A DNA stretch of 64,000 nucleotides from assembly GCF_000243095.1 (NCBI RefSeq), contig NZ_AHJE01000066.1, positions 1 through 64,000 of the forward strand. Reading direction: 5' to 3'. Positions 1 to 7,510 of this stretch are shown here, piece after piece. The DNA is from Cupriavidus basilensis OR16. Its GTDB lineage: Bacteria; Pseudomonadota; Gammaproteobacteria; Burkholderiales; Burkholderiaceae. Each line of letters begins with the position of its first letter. The first letter of the stretch is position 1. A program made the position numbers and the translations under genes. The notes under the pieces were generated by a model, which searched no databases, was not told where the DNA came from, and worked only from the letters and a program-made list of their open reading frames with translations.

Positions 1-833
1 TCCTTGAGACGGACGATGCGATAAGCATTGCGGCTGCCATCGTCAAGCCGGCGCGGCACGCGCGAACAGCGCAAGGCCACGGGTGCCGCCAGGCGCGCCT
101 CGGGCCGCGCCAGCAGCAGGACCACGTCCGCGTCGGCATGCGAGCAGAACCATTTCTCGCCATACAGGCGCCACTGGCCACCCTCCTCCCGCGCTATGGT
201 CTCGATCGCGCCGACGTCCGAGCCGCCGGCCTTCTCGGTCATGAACTGGGTGCCTTTCCAGAGCGAGCCCAGGTCGGGTGACAGCATCCTGGGCAACAGC
301 TTTTGCTGCAAGGCCGGGCTGCCGAATTTGCGGATCAGGTGGATCGAAGTGTCGGTCACGCTGATCGGGCACATCTGGCCGAACTCGGATTGGACGAACA
401 GGTACTGGAAGGCGTACTTGGCCGCCGGCGGCAGGGGCGCGTCGCACCCCAGCACGCCCGCGCGGTGGCCCATGGCGTGGAACTGGAAGTCGGCAAAGGC
501 GATGTGCTCCATCTCCTGGTACGCCGGGTGGTACTCGATCCAGTCGTGGTCTTCGCCCCAGCGGGTGCGCGCGTGCAGCACGGGGGCGTATTTATCGGCA
601 ACCGCCGCCAGCGCGTTCAGGCGGCCGCCGGACAGCTGGCCCATGCGCTGGAAATGCGGCAGCAGGTGCTGGTGCGCCTGTGCGGGCAGATAGACCCCCA
701 GCAGGTCCCGCAGACCCCGGTCGAGCGCGAAGAAATCCAGGCCGGCGCAATCCGGCGCAAGGTGGCGGGAGCTTGTCGCGGTGTCGCCGGGGCGTGGGCT
801 GGCGAATTCGGCGTAGCTGGCTTGGAAGGACAT
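1..833 (-). CDS. AidB-like acyl-CoA dehydrogenase, 3' part outside window
   Basis: FAD-dependent acyl-CoA dehydrogenase of the AidB/ACAD11 type; only about the first 277 residues are in the window and the gene runs off the left edge. The ATG at 831-833 begins MSFQASYAEF. The family signature GTQFMTEKAGGSDVGA followed by GEKWFCSHADAD is present, matching the conserved FAD/substrate region of AidB homologues. Between about 60 and 102 the frame is displaced: the expected TRGLALFAVPRRLDDG is recovered only by adding one base near 102 and removing one near 61, so about 14 residues are scrambled (compensating indels, probably base-call errors). It starts 47 bp after the CoA-transferase stop on the same strand and is probably in its operon. 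The physiological substrate cannot be read from the sequence. Confidence 0.8.
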   Translation of the reverse strand, partial: MSFQASYAEFASPRPGDTATSSRHLAPDCAGLDFFALDRGLRDLLGVYLPAQAHQHLLPHFQRMGQLSGGRLNALAAVADKYAPVLHARTRWGEDHDWIEYHPAYQEMEHIAFADFQFHAMGHRAGVLGCDAPLPPAAKYAFQYLFVQSEFGQMCPISVTDTSIHLIRKFGSPALQQKLLPRMLSPDLGSLWKGTQFMTEKAGGSDVGAIETIAREEGGQWRLYGEKWFCSHADADVVLLLARPEARLAAPVALRCSRVPRRLDDGSRNAYRIVRLK

Positions 834-880
834 GGGCGGGTTCCGGGAAAAAATGGGAAAGGACAGAGAGGGCGGGCGCT

Positions 881-2623
881 TCAGATCACGCCGGCCGCGC
901 GCAGGCGCGCCAGTTCCTCGGGCGCCATGCCGAGGCTTTCACCCAGCACGGCATCGGTGTGCTCGCCCAGCACCGGCGGCCCGCGGTGGTGGGTGAGCGG
1001 CGTGGCGGAGAACCGCATCGGGCTGGCAATGGCGGGACAGGTGCCGCCTGAGGAAAGCGGCAGCTCGACCTGGATGCCACGGTGCCGGACCTGCGGATCG
1101 GCGAAAGCCTGGGCAAAATCATTGATCGGCCCGCACGGCACGCCCGCCGCTTCCAGCCGTGCGAGCCAGGCCTCGGTCGTGTCCGTGCGCATGATGTCCG
1201 CAAGCTGGGGCAGCAGTGCGTCACGATTGACCAACCGGCCGCTGACCTTGGCAAAGCGCGCATCGGCGGCCAGCTCCGGCCGGCCGATGGCCTTGCAGTA
1301 GGCGGCAAACTGGCCGTCGTTGCCCACCGCCACGATCAGCTTGCCGTCGAGGCTGGCAAAGACCTGGTAAGGCACGGCATTGGGATGCGCGTTGCCGTAG
1401 CGGCGCGGGACCTTGCCCGACGCCAGGTAGCCCACGGCCTGGTTACTACCGAGCGCGAGCGCGCAGTCGAGCAGCGCCATGTCGATGTGCTGGCCAAGGC
1501 CGCTGCGCTCGCGCCACGCCAGCGCGGCCGTGATCGCCAAGCTGGCGTACAGGCCGGTGGCCATGTCGGCCACCGCCACGCCGAATTTCTGCGGGCCGCC
1601 TCCCGCGCCTTCATTGAGGGGATCGTCCGGCGCGCCGGTCAGGCTCATCAGGCCGCTCATGCCCTGGAAGACAAAATCGTAGCCGGGGCGATGGCGATAC
1701 GGGCCGGTCTGCCCATAGCCGGTGACCGAGCAATAGACCAGGCCGGGATTGGCCTCGCGCAGGTCCTCGTAGCCCAGCCCATAGCGCGCCAGCGTGCCGA
1801 CCTTGTAGTTCTCCACCAGCACGTCGCAGGTGGCGGCCATGCGGCGGATGATCTCCTGGCCCTCGCCGCCGTTGAAATCGACGGTGATCGATTGCTTGCC
1901 CCGGTTGGTCGAGGCGTAGTAGGTAGAGTCGCGGCGCGCCTGCCCTGCCTCGTCCGGCATCCAGGGCGGTCCCCAGCCGCGGGTCTCATCGCCGGCGTCG
2001 GGCCGCTCGACCTTGATGACCTCCGCGCCCAGGTCGGCCAGGTTCTGCGTGCACCAGGGGCCGGCCAGCACACGGGTCAGGATGTCGATGCCGGCGCGCG
2101 CCTTCAGCATCTCGCCGGCGAGATGCGCCGTCGATCCGTTGCCGTAGGAGGCATAGCTCAGGCTGCCAGGCCTGGCGCGCGACAGTTGCACCAGCTCGTC
2201 CATGGTCTTGGCCGGCAAGGCGGGATTCACCACGATCACGCTCGGCGCGGTGGCAATCAGCGCTATCGGCGCGAAGCTCCTGGCCGGGTCATAGTGCAGC
2301 TTCGGGTAGAGCCAGGGATTGATAGTGAGCGTGGTGTTGGTAGCCGCCAGCAGCGTGTAGCCGTCCGCGCTGGCACCGGCCACCTGCTCCGCGCCGACGA
2401 TGGTGGCCGCGCCGGGGCGATTCTCCACGACCACCGGCTGGCCGAGCCTCTCGCCAAGGCGCAGGCCGATCACGCGGGCCACCACGTCGGTCATGCCACC
2501 GGCCGCATAAGGCACCACGATGCGGATGGGCTGGCGCGGATACGCCTGCGCGGCGGCCATGGTTGGCGTTATCGCAGCCAGCAATGGGGGGGTCAGCAAA
2601 ACGACAAGGGTCTTCAGCTTCAC
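881..2623 (-). CDS. Chimeric ORF: N-half of Bug (TctC) receptor fused in frame to CaiB/BaiF CoA-transferase
   Basis: A single 580-residue frame that joins two unrelated families. Residues 1-181 are a Bug-type periplasmic receptor: signal peptide with AAAQA cleavage region, then YPRQPIRIVVPYAAGGMTD, ending in EMLKARAGIDI. From residue 182 the frame continues LTRVLAGPWCTQNLADLGAE, the start of a class III (CaiB/BaiF) CoA-transferase missing only its first dozen residues, and runs to a normal C-terminus. The Bug C-terminal half, the intergenic space and the CoA-transferase start are lost at about 2072-2084. The start is GTG at 2621-2623, preceded by GGGAGA. An exported CoA-transferase makes no sense, so I read this as a deletion or collapsed assembly between two adjacent genes. 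The original order receptor, CoA-transferase, acyl-CoA dehydrogenase is common beside LysR genes. Confidence 0.8.
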   Translation of the reverse strand: MKLKTLVVLLTPPLLAAITPTMAAAQAYPRQPIRIVVPYAAGGMTDVVARVIGLRLGERLGQPVVVENRPGAATIVGAEQVAGASADGYTLLAATNTTLTINPWLYPKLHYDPARSFAPIALIATAPSVIVVNPALPAKTMDELVQLSRARPGSLSYASYGNGSTAHLAGEMLKARAGIDILTRVLAGPWCTQNLADLGAEVIKVERPDAGDETRGWGPPWMPDEAGQARRDSTYYASTNRGKQSITVDFNGGEGQEIIRRMAATCDVLVENYKVGTLARYGLGYEDLREANPGLVYCSVTGYGQTGPYRHRPGYDFVFQGMSGLMSLTGAPDDPLNEGAGGGPQKFGVAVADMATGLYASLAITAALAWRERSGLGQHIDMALLDCALALGSNQAVGYLASGKVPRRYGNAHPNAVPYQVFASLDGKLIVAVGNDGQFAAYCKAIGRPELAADARFAKVSGRLVNRDALLPQLADIMRTDTTEAWLARLEAAGVPCGPINDFAQAFADPQVRHRGIQVELPLSSGGTCPAIASPMRFSATPLTHHRGPPVLGEHTDAVLGESLGMAPEELARLRAAGVI

Positions 2624-2754
2624 GGCAGTCTCCCTGGTTCTTTTTATTGCGTGCCGCAGGCCGCTCGGTGTGATCAGGCGGTCAAGGGTGGGTACGCAAG
2701 CACCATTCTCGAGGCCGTGAATTTTCTCGTCCAATATCGTTTTTTGCGCTATTT

Positions 2755-2764
2755 ATATGCATAT
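2755..2764. promoter_or_regulatory. Palindrome in divergent bug/lysR promoter region
   Basis: The 164 bp between the Bug start (2623) and the LysR start (2788) end in an AT-rich patch holding the perfect palindrome ATATGCATAT. Position and composition fit a LysR-type operator controlling the divergent receptor/CoA-transferase operon and the regulator itself; no binding-site consensus was matched. Confidence 0.35.
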
Positions 2765-2787
2765 TGAATCAATCCCCCGAGCCCCCC

Positions 2788-3684
2788 ATGGACCTTCGAC
2801 AGTTGCGCTACTTCGTGGCAGTCGCCGAGGAATTGCATTTCGGCCGGGCGGCCGAGCGCCTTGCGATCACCCAGCCACCGCTGAGCTTCAACATCCGCCA
2901 GCTGGAAACCTCGCTTGGCTTCGAGCTGCTGCGCCGCAGCACGCGGGAGGTTGCGCTGACGCCGGCCGGGCGCGTGATGTACCAGGAGGCAGTGAAGATC
3001 CTCGCCTTGGCACGCGACGCGCAGGGCCTGGCCGGCCGCGCCGCCAAAGGGGAAACGGGCACGGTGCACGTCGGCTTCGTGGGGTCAGCCATGTTGACGA
3101 ACCTGGCTGTGGCGATCCGCGCGTTCGCCCAGGAACGCCCCGGGGTGGAAGTCGTGGTGCATGAGCTGAACAGCTTCGAGCAGATCGATGCGCTGCAGCG
3201 CGGGCTGATCGATATCGGCCTCGCACATCCGCGCGTGCTCCCGGCCGGACTGGTATCCCACGTGCTGCATGCCGAGCGGTTTATCTGCGTGCTACCGGCC
3301 AGCCATGCGCTGGCGGCGCAAGCGGAAGTGGATCTAAGGCAGTTGCAGCAGGAGGCTTTTGTCCTGTTCCCGCGCCATTTCGCGCCGGAATACCACGACA
3401 AGATCGTTGCCCTGTGCATGGGCGCAGGCTTCACCCCTAGCATCCGGCACGAGGTGCGCCACATGCTCACGATCGCCACCCTGGTTTCGCAGAACTTCGG
3501 GGTTTCGCTGGTGCCGGCATCGGTGCAGCTGGTGCAGTTGCCCAACCTGGCCTGCCGCCCGCTGGCAAGGCCGGGCCGTGCCTCCGAGCTGCATGGGGTC
3601 TGGCGCGCGGACGAACTGGCGCCTGCGGTGCTGGCCCTGCTTGCCGCGCTGGAGGCAGGCGGCGATGGCGAGGTCCTGCCGTAG
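2788..3684 (+). CDS. LysR family transcriptional regulator
   Basis: 298-residue LysR-type activator. The N-terminal winged helix-turn-helix starts MDLRQLRYFVAVAEELHFGR and continues through ITQPPLSFNIRQLE, closely matching the CatM/CbnR-like branch; the remainder is a periplasmic-binding-protein-like effector domain. The ATG at 2788 gives the standard LysR start; an in-frame TTG at 2764 is possible but adds only MNQSPEPP. It is divergent from the Bug/CoA-transferase ORF, the usual arrangement for a regulator of that operon, so the effector is probably the organic acid or CoA-ester precursor handled there. The protein has normal length and no visible damage. Confidence 0.9.
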   Translation: MDLRQLRYFVAVAEELHFGRAAERLAITQPPLSFNIRQLETSLGFELLRRSTREVALTPAGRVMYQEAVKILALARDAQGLAGRAAKGETGTVHVGFVGSAMLTNLAVAIRAFAQERPGVEVVVHELNSFEQIDALQRGLIDIGLAHPRVLPAGLVSHVLHAERFICVLPASHALAAQAEVDLRQLQQEAFVLFPRHFAPEYHDKIVALCMGAGFTPSIRHEVRHMLTIATLVSQNFGVSLVPASVQLVQLPNLACRPLARPGRASELHGVWRADELAPAVLALLAALEAGGDGEVLP

Positions 3685-3721
3685 GCGCCCTTGCCAGGGG
3701 CGCCTTGCCAGGGGCGCCTTG
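3685..3721. repeat. 14-bp tandem repeat and GC-rich hairpin between convergent genes
   Basis: The unit CCTTGCCAGGGGCG occurs at 3689-3702 and 3703-3716, with a partial third copy to 3721. Together with GGCGCC half-sites at 3684-3690 and 3711-3718 it can fold into stems, so it may act as a terminator between the convergent lysR and acetyltransferase genes. There is no T-run. Confidence 0.5.
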
Positions 3722-3728
3722 ATGCTTC

Positions 3729-4125
3729 CTACTGCGCCGGCTTGGTCAGGTGCCGGCCAAGGATGATCAGGTCGCGCTCGAGGCGCATGCGCGATGGCCT
3801 GTTGCAGCAGGTAGCGCCCCAGACCCTGCCCGCGGCGAGTGGCGTCGAGGTAGATCGAGACTTCGGCGGTGGCGCCGTAAGCCGGGCGTCCGTAGAAGTC
3901 GGAAAAACTGAGCCAGCCGGCCATCCGCCCTTCACCGTCCTCGGCCACCCACAGCGGACGCCGCTCCGGCTGATGGTCGTCGAACCAGGCCTGGCGCGAC
4001 TCCACCGCCACGGGCTCGGTGTCCGCCGTGACCATGCGCGAAGCCACGGTGCTGTTGTAGATGGCAACGATGTTGGCCAGGTCGCGCTGCAGTGCGGGCC
4101 GGAGGGTAAAGGCGGAATCACTCAT
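3729..4125 (-). pseudogene. GNAT N-acetyltransferase (phosphinothricin acetyltransferase-like), internal deletion
   Basis: Remnant of a GNAT acetyltransferase that would transfer an acetyl group from acetyl-CoA. The ATG at 4123-4125 follows AGAAGAAAT. The N-terminal part (MSDSAFTLRPALQRDLANIV to the acetyl-CoA loop RRGQGLGRYLLQQAIAHA) is normal for about 106 residues. The expected C-terminal half, including the usual NxxSxxLxxxxGF block, is missing; the true C-terminus LERDLIILGRHLTKPAQ appears in another frame and stops at 3729. The junction is at about 3785-3800 and shifts the frame, so the intact protein, expected near 175 residues, cannot be made. Read on, the start frame runs through to 3334, overlapping lysR antisense. 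The cause may be assembly collapse. Confidence 0.75.
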
Positions 4126-4209
4126 TTTTGAATTTCTTCTGGGACAGAAACGCGAAAGCCTTAAAAAAATAAGCCAGATCAATGACTTAAATCATAAATC
4201 GAAGGTAAA

Positions 4210-4647
4210 TTATAACGTTTGGCTGGGCCGGCCGGACTCAATGGTCTTGCCCAGGATCTCTTCCACCGCGCGGCGCAGGTTGCGGCCGTTGTCATCATCC
4301 GGCAGGTGGATCCCGATGCCGGGCGTCTTGTTGGGCGTGCCAACCGGCGTGATCCATGCCACCTGGCCAGCAATCTGGTACTTCTGCGGCCGGTCCAGCA
4401 GCGACAGCACCAGGAAGACCTGCTCGCCCAGCCGAAACGGCCGGTTACTCGGGACGAAGATCCCGCCGCGATGCAGGAACGGCATATAGGCCGCATAGAG
4501 GCCGGCCTGGTCCTTGATCGACAACGAAAGCACGTTGGGCCGGGAAGCCGCGCCCGGGACCGTCGGTGCCCCGATACCGCCCGCTGCGGCCAAGCCTGCG
4601 GCGCCGGGAACGCTAGCGCCCCGTGCCCCTGTTACTTCTGTGTTCAT
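4210..4647 (-). CDS. pilZ: PilZ domain protein
   Basis: 145-residue cytoplasmic PilZ-domain protein linked to type IV pilus biogenesis. The first 35 residues are Ala/Gly/Pro rich and probably disordered; the conserved core begins NVLSLSIKDQAGLYAAYMPF and contains GGIFVPSNRPFRLGEQVFL and TPGIGIHLPDDD. Like other PilZ-type members it lacks the RxxxR / DxSxxG pair needed for cyclic-di-GMP binding, so it probably acts through protein contacts. It lies 55 bp downstream of holB on the same strand, the conserved holB-pilZ order of beta- and gammaproteobacteria. Confidence 0.9.
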   Translation of the reverse strand: MNTEVTGARGASVPGAAGLAAAGGIGAPTVPGAASRPNVLSLSIKDQAGLYAAYMPFLHRGGIFVPSNRPFRLGEQVFLVLSLLDRPQKYQIAGQVAWITPVGTPNKTPGIGIHLPDDDNGRNLRRAVEEILGKTIESGRPSQTL

Positions 4648-4702
4648 GACTGACCCCTTGTTACTGACTGTTGGCCTTCAGGCCATATTGGATTTGTTCG
4701 AC

Positions 4703-5584
4703 CTACTGAAACAACTGCCGGTACTCAAGAAACACGGACTCCATCACCAGGCGAGCCGCCAGCGGATGGTTCTCGCTGCGGCGGTGGCCCACCAGCCGTG
4801 CGGAGAACGCCTGCAAGCGATGCGCATCGGTGGCCTGCGCGCAACGCGCCAGGGCAGCCTGCTCGCGCGGGAAATAGCGCGGCCCAGGGGCGGTGGCCAA
4901 CCGGGCCGACAACAGATCGTACGTCCAGCGCTGCAGGATGCCAAGCACCGACGGCACCGGCAGCTTCTGCACCTGCTCGGCCGCCGCCAGCGCATCGAAG
5001 CCCGCGCCGGCGCCTAGCTGGCTCACCAGCCAGCGCTGCATCGGCTGCTCCTCGGCTTCGGCGGCATGCAGCGCGGTCAGCGGCGAGCCGCCGGCCAGCG
5101 CCAGCTGCGCCTCGGCGTCTCCCACACCCTGGCTGCCCAGCCAGCCCATGGCCGCGTCGGCCGTAGGCCGTTGCACGGAAAACTGGCGGCAGCGCGACAA
5201 GATGGTGGGCAGCACGCGGTCCAGCCGATCGGTCACCAGCAGGAACACCGTGGACGGCGGCGGCTCCTCCAGCGTCTTGAGCAAGGCGTTGGCGCCTTCA
5301 TGTTGCAAGGCATCGAGCGGATAAACCACCACCAGGCGCAAGCCAGCGCGGTGCGTGCCGATGCCGACCGTTTCAATCAGGGCCCGCACCTGCTCCATGC
5401 GGATGACCTTGCTACACGGCTGGCCGTCGGGGCGCGGTGTCTCGCAGAGCAGCCCCTGGGCGAAATGCAGCGCCAGGTCCCGCTTGCCGATGCCTTGCTG
5501 GCCGTGAATGAGCAAGGCATGCGGGAGCCGCTCGCGCAGCGCGTTCAGCCGTTGCCAGTCTTCTTTCTGCCAGGGATAAAGCAT
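4703..5584 (-). CDS. holB: DNA polymerase III subunit delta', zinc module missing
   Basis: Delta' subunit of the clamp-loader complex that loads the beta sliding clamp for chromosome replication. The 293-residue frame starts MLYPWQKEDWQRLNALRERL, has the degenerate P-loop GQQGIGK, and retains the AAA+ part with TLEEPPPSTVFLLVTD and LSRCRQF. After GLLCETPRPDGQPC (C47, C57) the sequence jumps directly to SKVIRMEQVRALIETVG. In relatives about 40 residues lie here, carrying the last two cysteines of the four-cysteine zinc module and an acidic linker. The loss is in frame at about 5413. As holB is essential, either the shortened protein works or the gap is an assembly artefact. It follows tmk by 117 bp. 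Confidence 0.9.
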   Translation of the reverse strand: MLYPWQKEDWQRLNALRERLPHALLIHGQQGIGKRDLALHFAQGLLCETPRPDGQPCSKVIRMEQVRALIETVGIGTHRAGLRLVVVYPLDALQHEGANALLKTLEEPPPSTVFLLVTDRLDRVLPTILSRCRQFSVQRPTADAAMGWLGSQGVGDAEAQLALAGGSPLTALHAAEAEEQPMQRWLVSQLGAGAGFDALAAAEQVQKLPVPSVLGILQRWTYDLLSARLATAPGPRYFPREQAALARCAQATDAHRLQAFSARLVGHRRSENHPLAARLVMESVFLEYRQLFQ

Positions 5585-5701
5585 GCGAATCAGTCAGTTA
5601 GGGTTGGAGCTTGATGTGACTACGCAGATGGCGCGAGCGATAGGCGACGGCGGGTTCGGTTCGCCCCATCACTATCACGATCTACGAATAATGATGCCAA
5701 T

Positions 5702-6316
5702 TCAAAGCGTTGCGAGGATTTTTTCAAGCTCTACCTGAATCTCGGGAATGCTCCGGGTAGCATCGATGACCCGGAAACGCTGCGCGGACTCCGCCGCGCG
5801 GCGCAGGTATTCCTGCCGCGTGCGCTCGAAGAAGGTGCGCGATTCGGCCTCGAACTTGTCCGGCTCACGGGCACCGGCCAGGCGCGCGCTGGCGGTTTCC
5901 AGCGGCACGTCGAACAGCAGCGTGAGATCGGGCTGCAGGCCATCCTGCACCCAGGCTTCCAGTACTTCGAGCCGCGCGCGCGGCAAGCCTCGCCCCCCCC
6001 CCTGGTAGGCAAAGGTGGCATCGGTGAAACGGTCGGAAACCACCCAGTCGCCGCGCGTCAGCGCGGGCTCGATGACTTCGGCAATATGCTCGCGGCGAGC
6101 GGCGAACATCAGCAAGGCCTCGGTTTCGAGATGCATCTTGCGGTGCAGCAACAACTGCCGCAGATCCTCGCCAAGCGGGGTGCCGCCGGGCTCGCGGGTG
6201 GTGACCACGGATGCGGTGCCTGCCAGGCGGGCGCGCAGGCGGTCCGCCACCCACTCCACGTGGGTGCTCTTGCCGGCACCGTCGATGCCTTCGAATGTGA
6301 TGAATTTTCCGCGCAT
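5702..6316 (-). CDS. tmk: Thymidylate kinase
   Basis: Phosphorylates dTMP to dTDP with ATP, an essential step of dTTP synthesis. 204 residues, normal length. The P-loop GIDGAGKST is at residues 10-18, the TREPGGTPLGE motif follows, and the DRFTDATFAYQGGGRG region binds dTMP. The latter is encoded through a run of ten consecutive G on the coding strand (positions 5993-6002), an unusually slippery tract for an essential gene; the frame is intact as given. The start ATG lies 8 bp after the mltG stop, so mltG, tmk, holB and pilZ are probably co-transcribed. Confidence 0.96.
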   Translation of the reverse strand: MRGKFITFEGIDGAGKSTHVEWVADRLRARLAGTASVVTTREPGGTPLGEDLRQLLLHRKMHLETEALLMFAARREHIAEVIEPALTRGDWVVSDRFTDATFAYQGGGRGLPRARLEVLEAWVQDGLQPDLTLLFDVPLETASARLAGAREPDKFEAESRTFFERTRQEYLRRAAESAQRFRVIDATRSIPEIQVELEKILATL

Positions 6317-6324
6317 GGGGAGAC

Positions 6325-7320
6325 TTATTTGCCGCGCTGGTATCTATCTACCGCGCGATTGTGTTCGGGAAGCGAGTTGGAGAAATGGCTGCTGCCGTCG
6401 CCGCGCGCCACGAAATACAGTGCGTCGGACGGGGCCGGCGCGGTGACGGCGGCCAGCGAGGCCAGCCCGGGCAATGCGATCGGGGTGGGCGGCAGGCCGT
6501 TGCGCGTGTACGTATTGTAAGGGGTGTCGGCCTGCAGGTCGCGCTTGCGGATATTGCCCTCGAACGCTTCGCCCATGCCATAGATCACCGTGGGATCGGT
6601 CTGCAGCATCATGCCCTTCTTGAGCCGGTTGACGAACACGGCCGCAATCAGCGGGCGCTCGCCCTGCTGGCCGGTTTCCTTCTCCACGATCGAGGCCATG
6701 ATCAGTGCCTCATAGGGTGACTTGTACGGCAGGTCCGGGGCCCTGGCGTTCCAGGCGTCCGTCAGGCGCCGCTGCATGGCGCGATAAGCATGGCGATAGA
6801 GTTCAAGATCGCTGCTGCCGCGGGCAAACAGGTAGGTGTCGGGGAAGAACAGGCCCTCTGGCGCCGGCTCCGGCGCGCCAATCGCCTTCATCAGCTCCGC
6901 GTCCGACATGCCGCGGCTGTCATGCTTGAGTGCCGGATGCGTATCCACGGCGGCGCGCATCTTGCGGAATTCCCAGCCTTCGATGACGGTCAGCACGTAA
7001 TGGTTGACCTCGCCTCGCGCGATCTTGCCGATCACCGACAGCGGCGTGGCGCTGCTGTCGAACTCGTAACCACCGGCCTTGAGGTCGGCGCTGTGGCCGG
7101 TAAGCCGCACCAGCAGCGCGAACAGGCGGGGGTCCATTTGCACGCCACCGCGCTGGATCTGGCGGCCGACGCTGGCCACGCTGGAGTTCGGCTTGATCAC
7201 CACCTCGATCGGCGAGGCAGACAGCGAGAGCGGACGATTGGCCCACCAGGCGAAGGCACCGGCGGCGGCAATCGCAAAAATCACGGCGACCAGCACCAGC
7301 CGCAGGAAAAGACGTTTCAT
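6325..7320 (-). CDS. mltG: Endolytic murein transglycosylase MltG
   Basis: Inner-membrane lytic transglycosylase (YceG family) that cleaves nascent peptidoglycan glycan strands and limits their length. 331 residues. The N-terminal transmembrane segment covers roughly residues 5-27, followed by a LysM-like part and the catalytic YceG domain. The catalytic glutamate is E213 in ASIVEKETG, and the conserved LQTDPTVIYGMG and GLPPTPIALPG motifs are present. The ATG at 7318-7320 fixes the membrane anchor directly after the start; an upstream in-frame extension is not conserved. It is divergent from ygfZ and heads the tmk-holB run. Confidence 0.95.
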   Translation of the reverse strand: MKRLFLRLVLVAVIFAIAAAGAFAWWANRPLSLSASPIEVVIKPNSSVASVGRQIQRGGVQMDPRLFALLVRLTGHSADLKAGGYEFDSSATPLSVIGKIARGEVNHYVLTVIEGWEFRKMRAAVDTHPALKHDSRGMSDAELMKAIGAPEPAPEGLFFPDTYLFARGSSDLELYRHAYRAMQRRLTDAWNARAPDLPYKSPYEALIMASIVEKETGQQGERPLIAAVFVNRLKKGMMLQTDPTVIYGMGEAFEGNIRKRDLQADTPYNTYTRNGLPPTPIALPGLASLAAVTAPAPSDALYFVARGDGSSHFSNSLPEHNRAVDRYQRGK

Positions 7321-7416
7321 GTCAAAGAAAAAGTAGCGGCGCACGATGCGCCGCGGCAAAGCCGGGCTCACACAGTGTCGACCATGGGCATCCCGGCTGA
7401 AATGGCGACAGCCTCA

Positions 7417-7422
7417 TATAAT
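7417..7422 (+). promoter_or_regulatory. Likely -10 box of ygfZ
   Basis: A perfect TATAAT lies 88 bp before the ygfZ ATG in the divergent mltG/ygfZ intergenic region. No convincing -35 hexamer is found at 17 bp, so the promoter may be of the extended or activator-dependent kind. Confidence 0.4.
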
Positions 7423-7510
7423 ACCGGGAGCCTTGCACCTTTAGCCCTCCGTAGCTACTTGCACCTTCCATCCGGCGCCCCCTGTGCGCCTCTTGCCTGC
7501 GATACCTGTC

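Noticed and set aside
1082..2767. 561-residue open frame on the plus strand
   Set aside because: Antisense to the receptor/CoA-transferase ORF; no domain, no start context.
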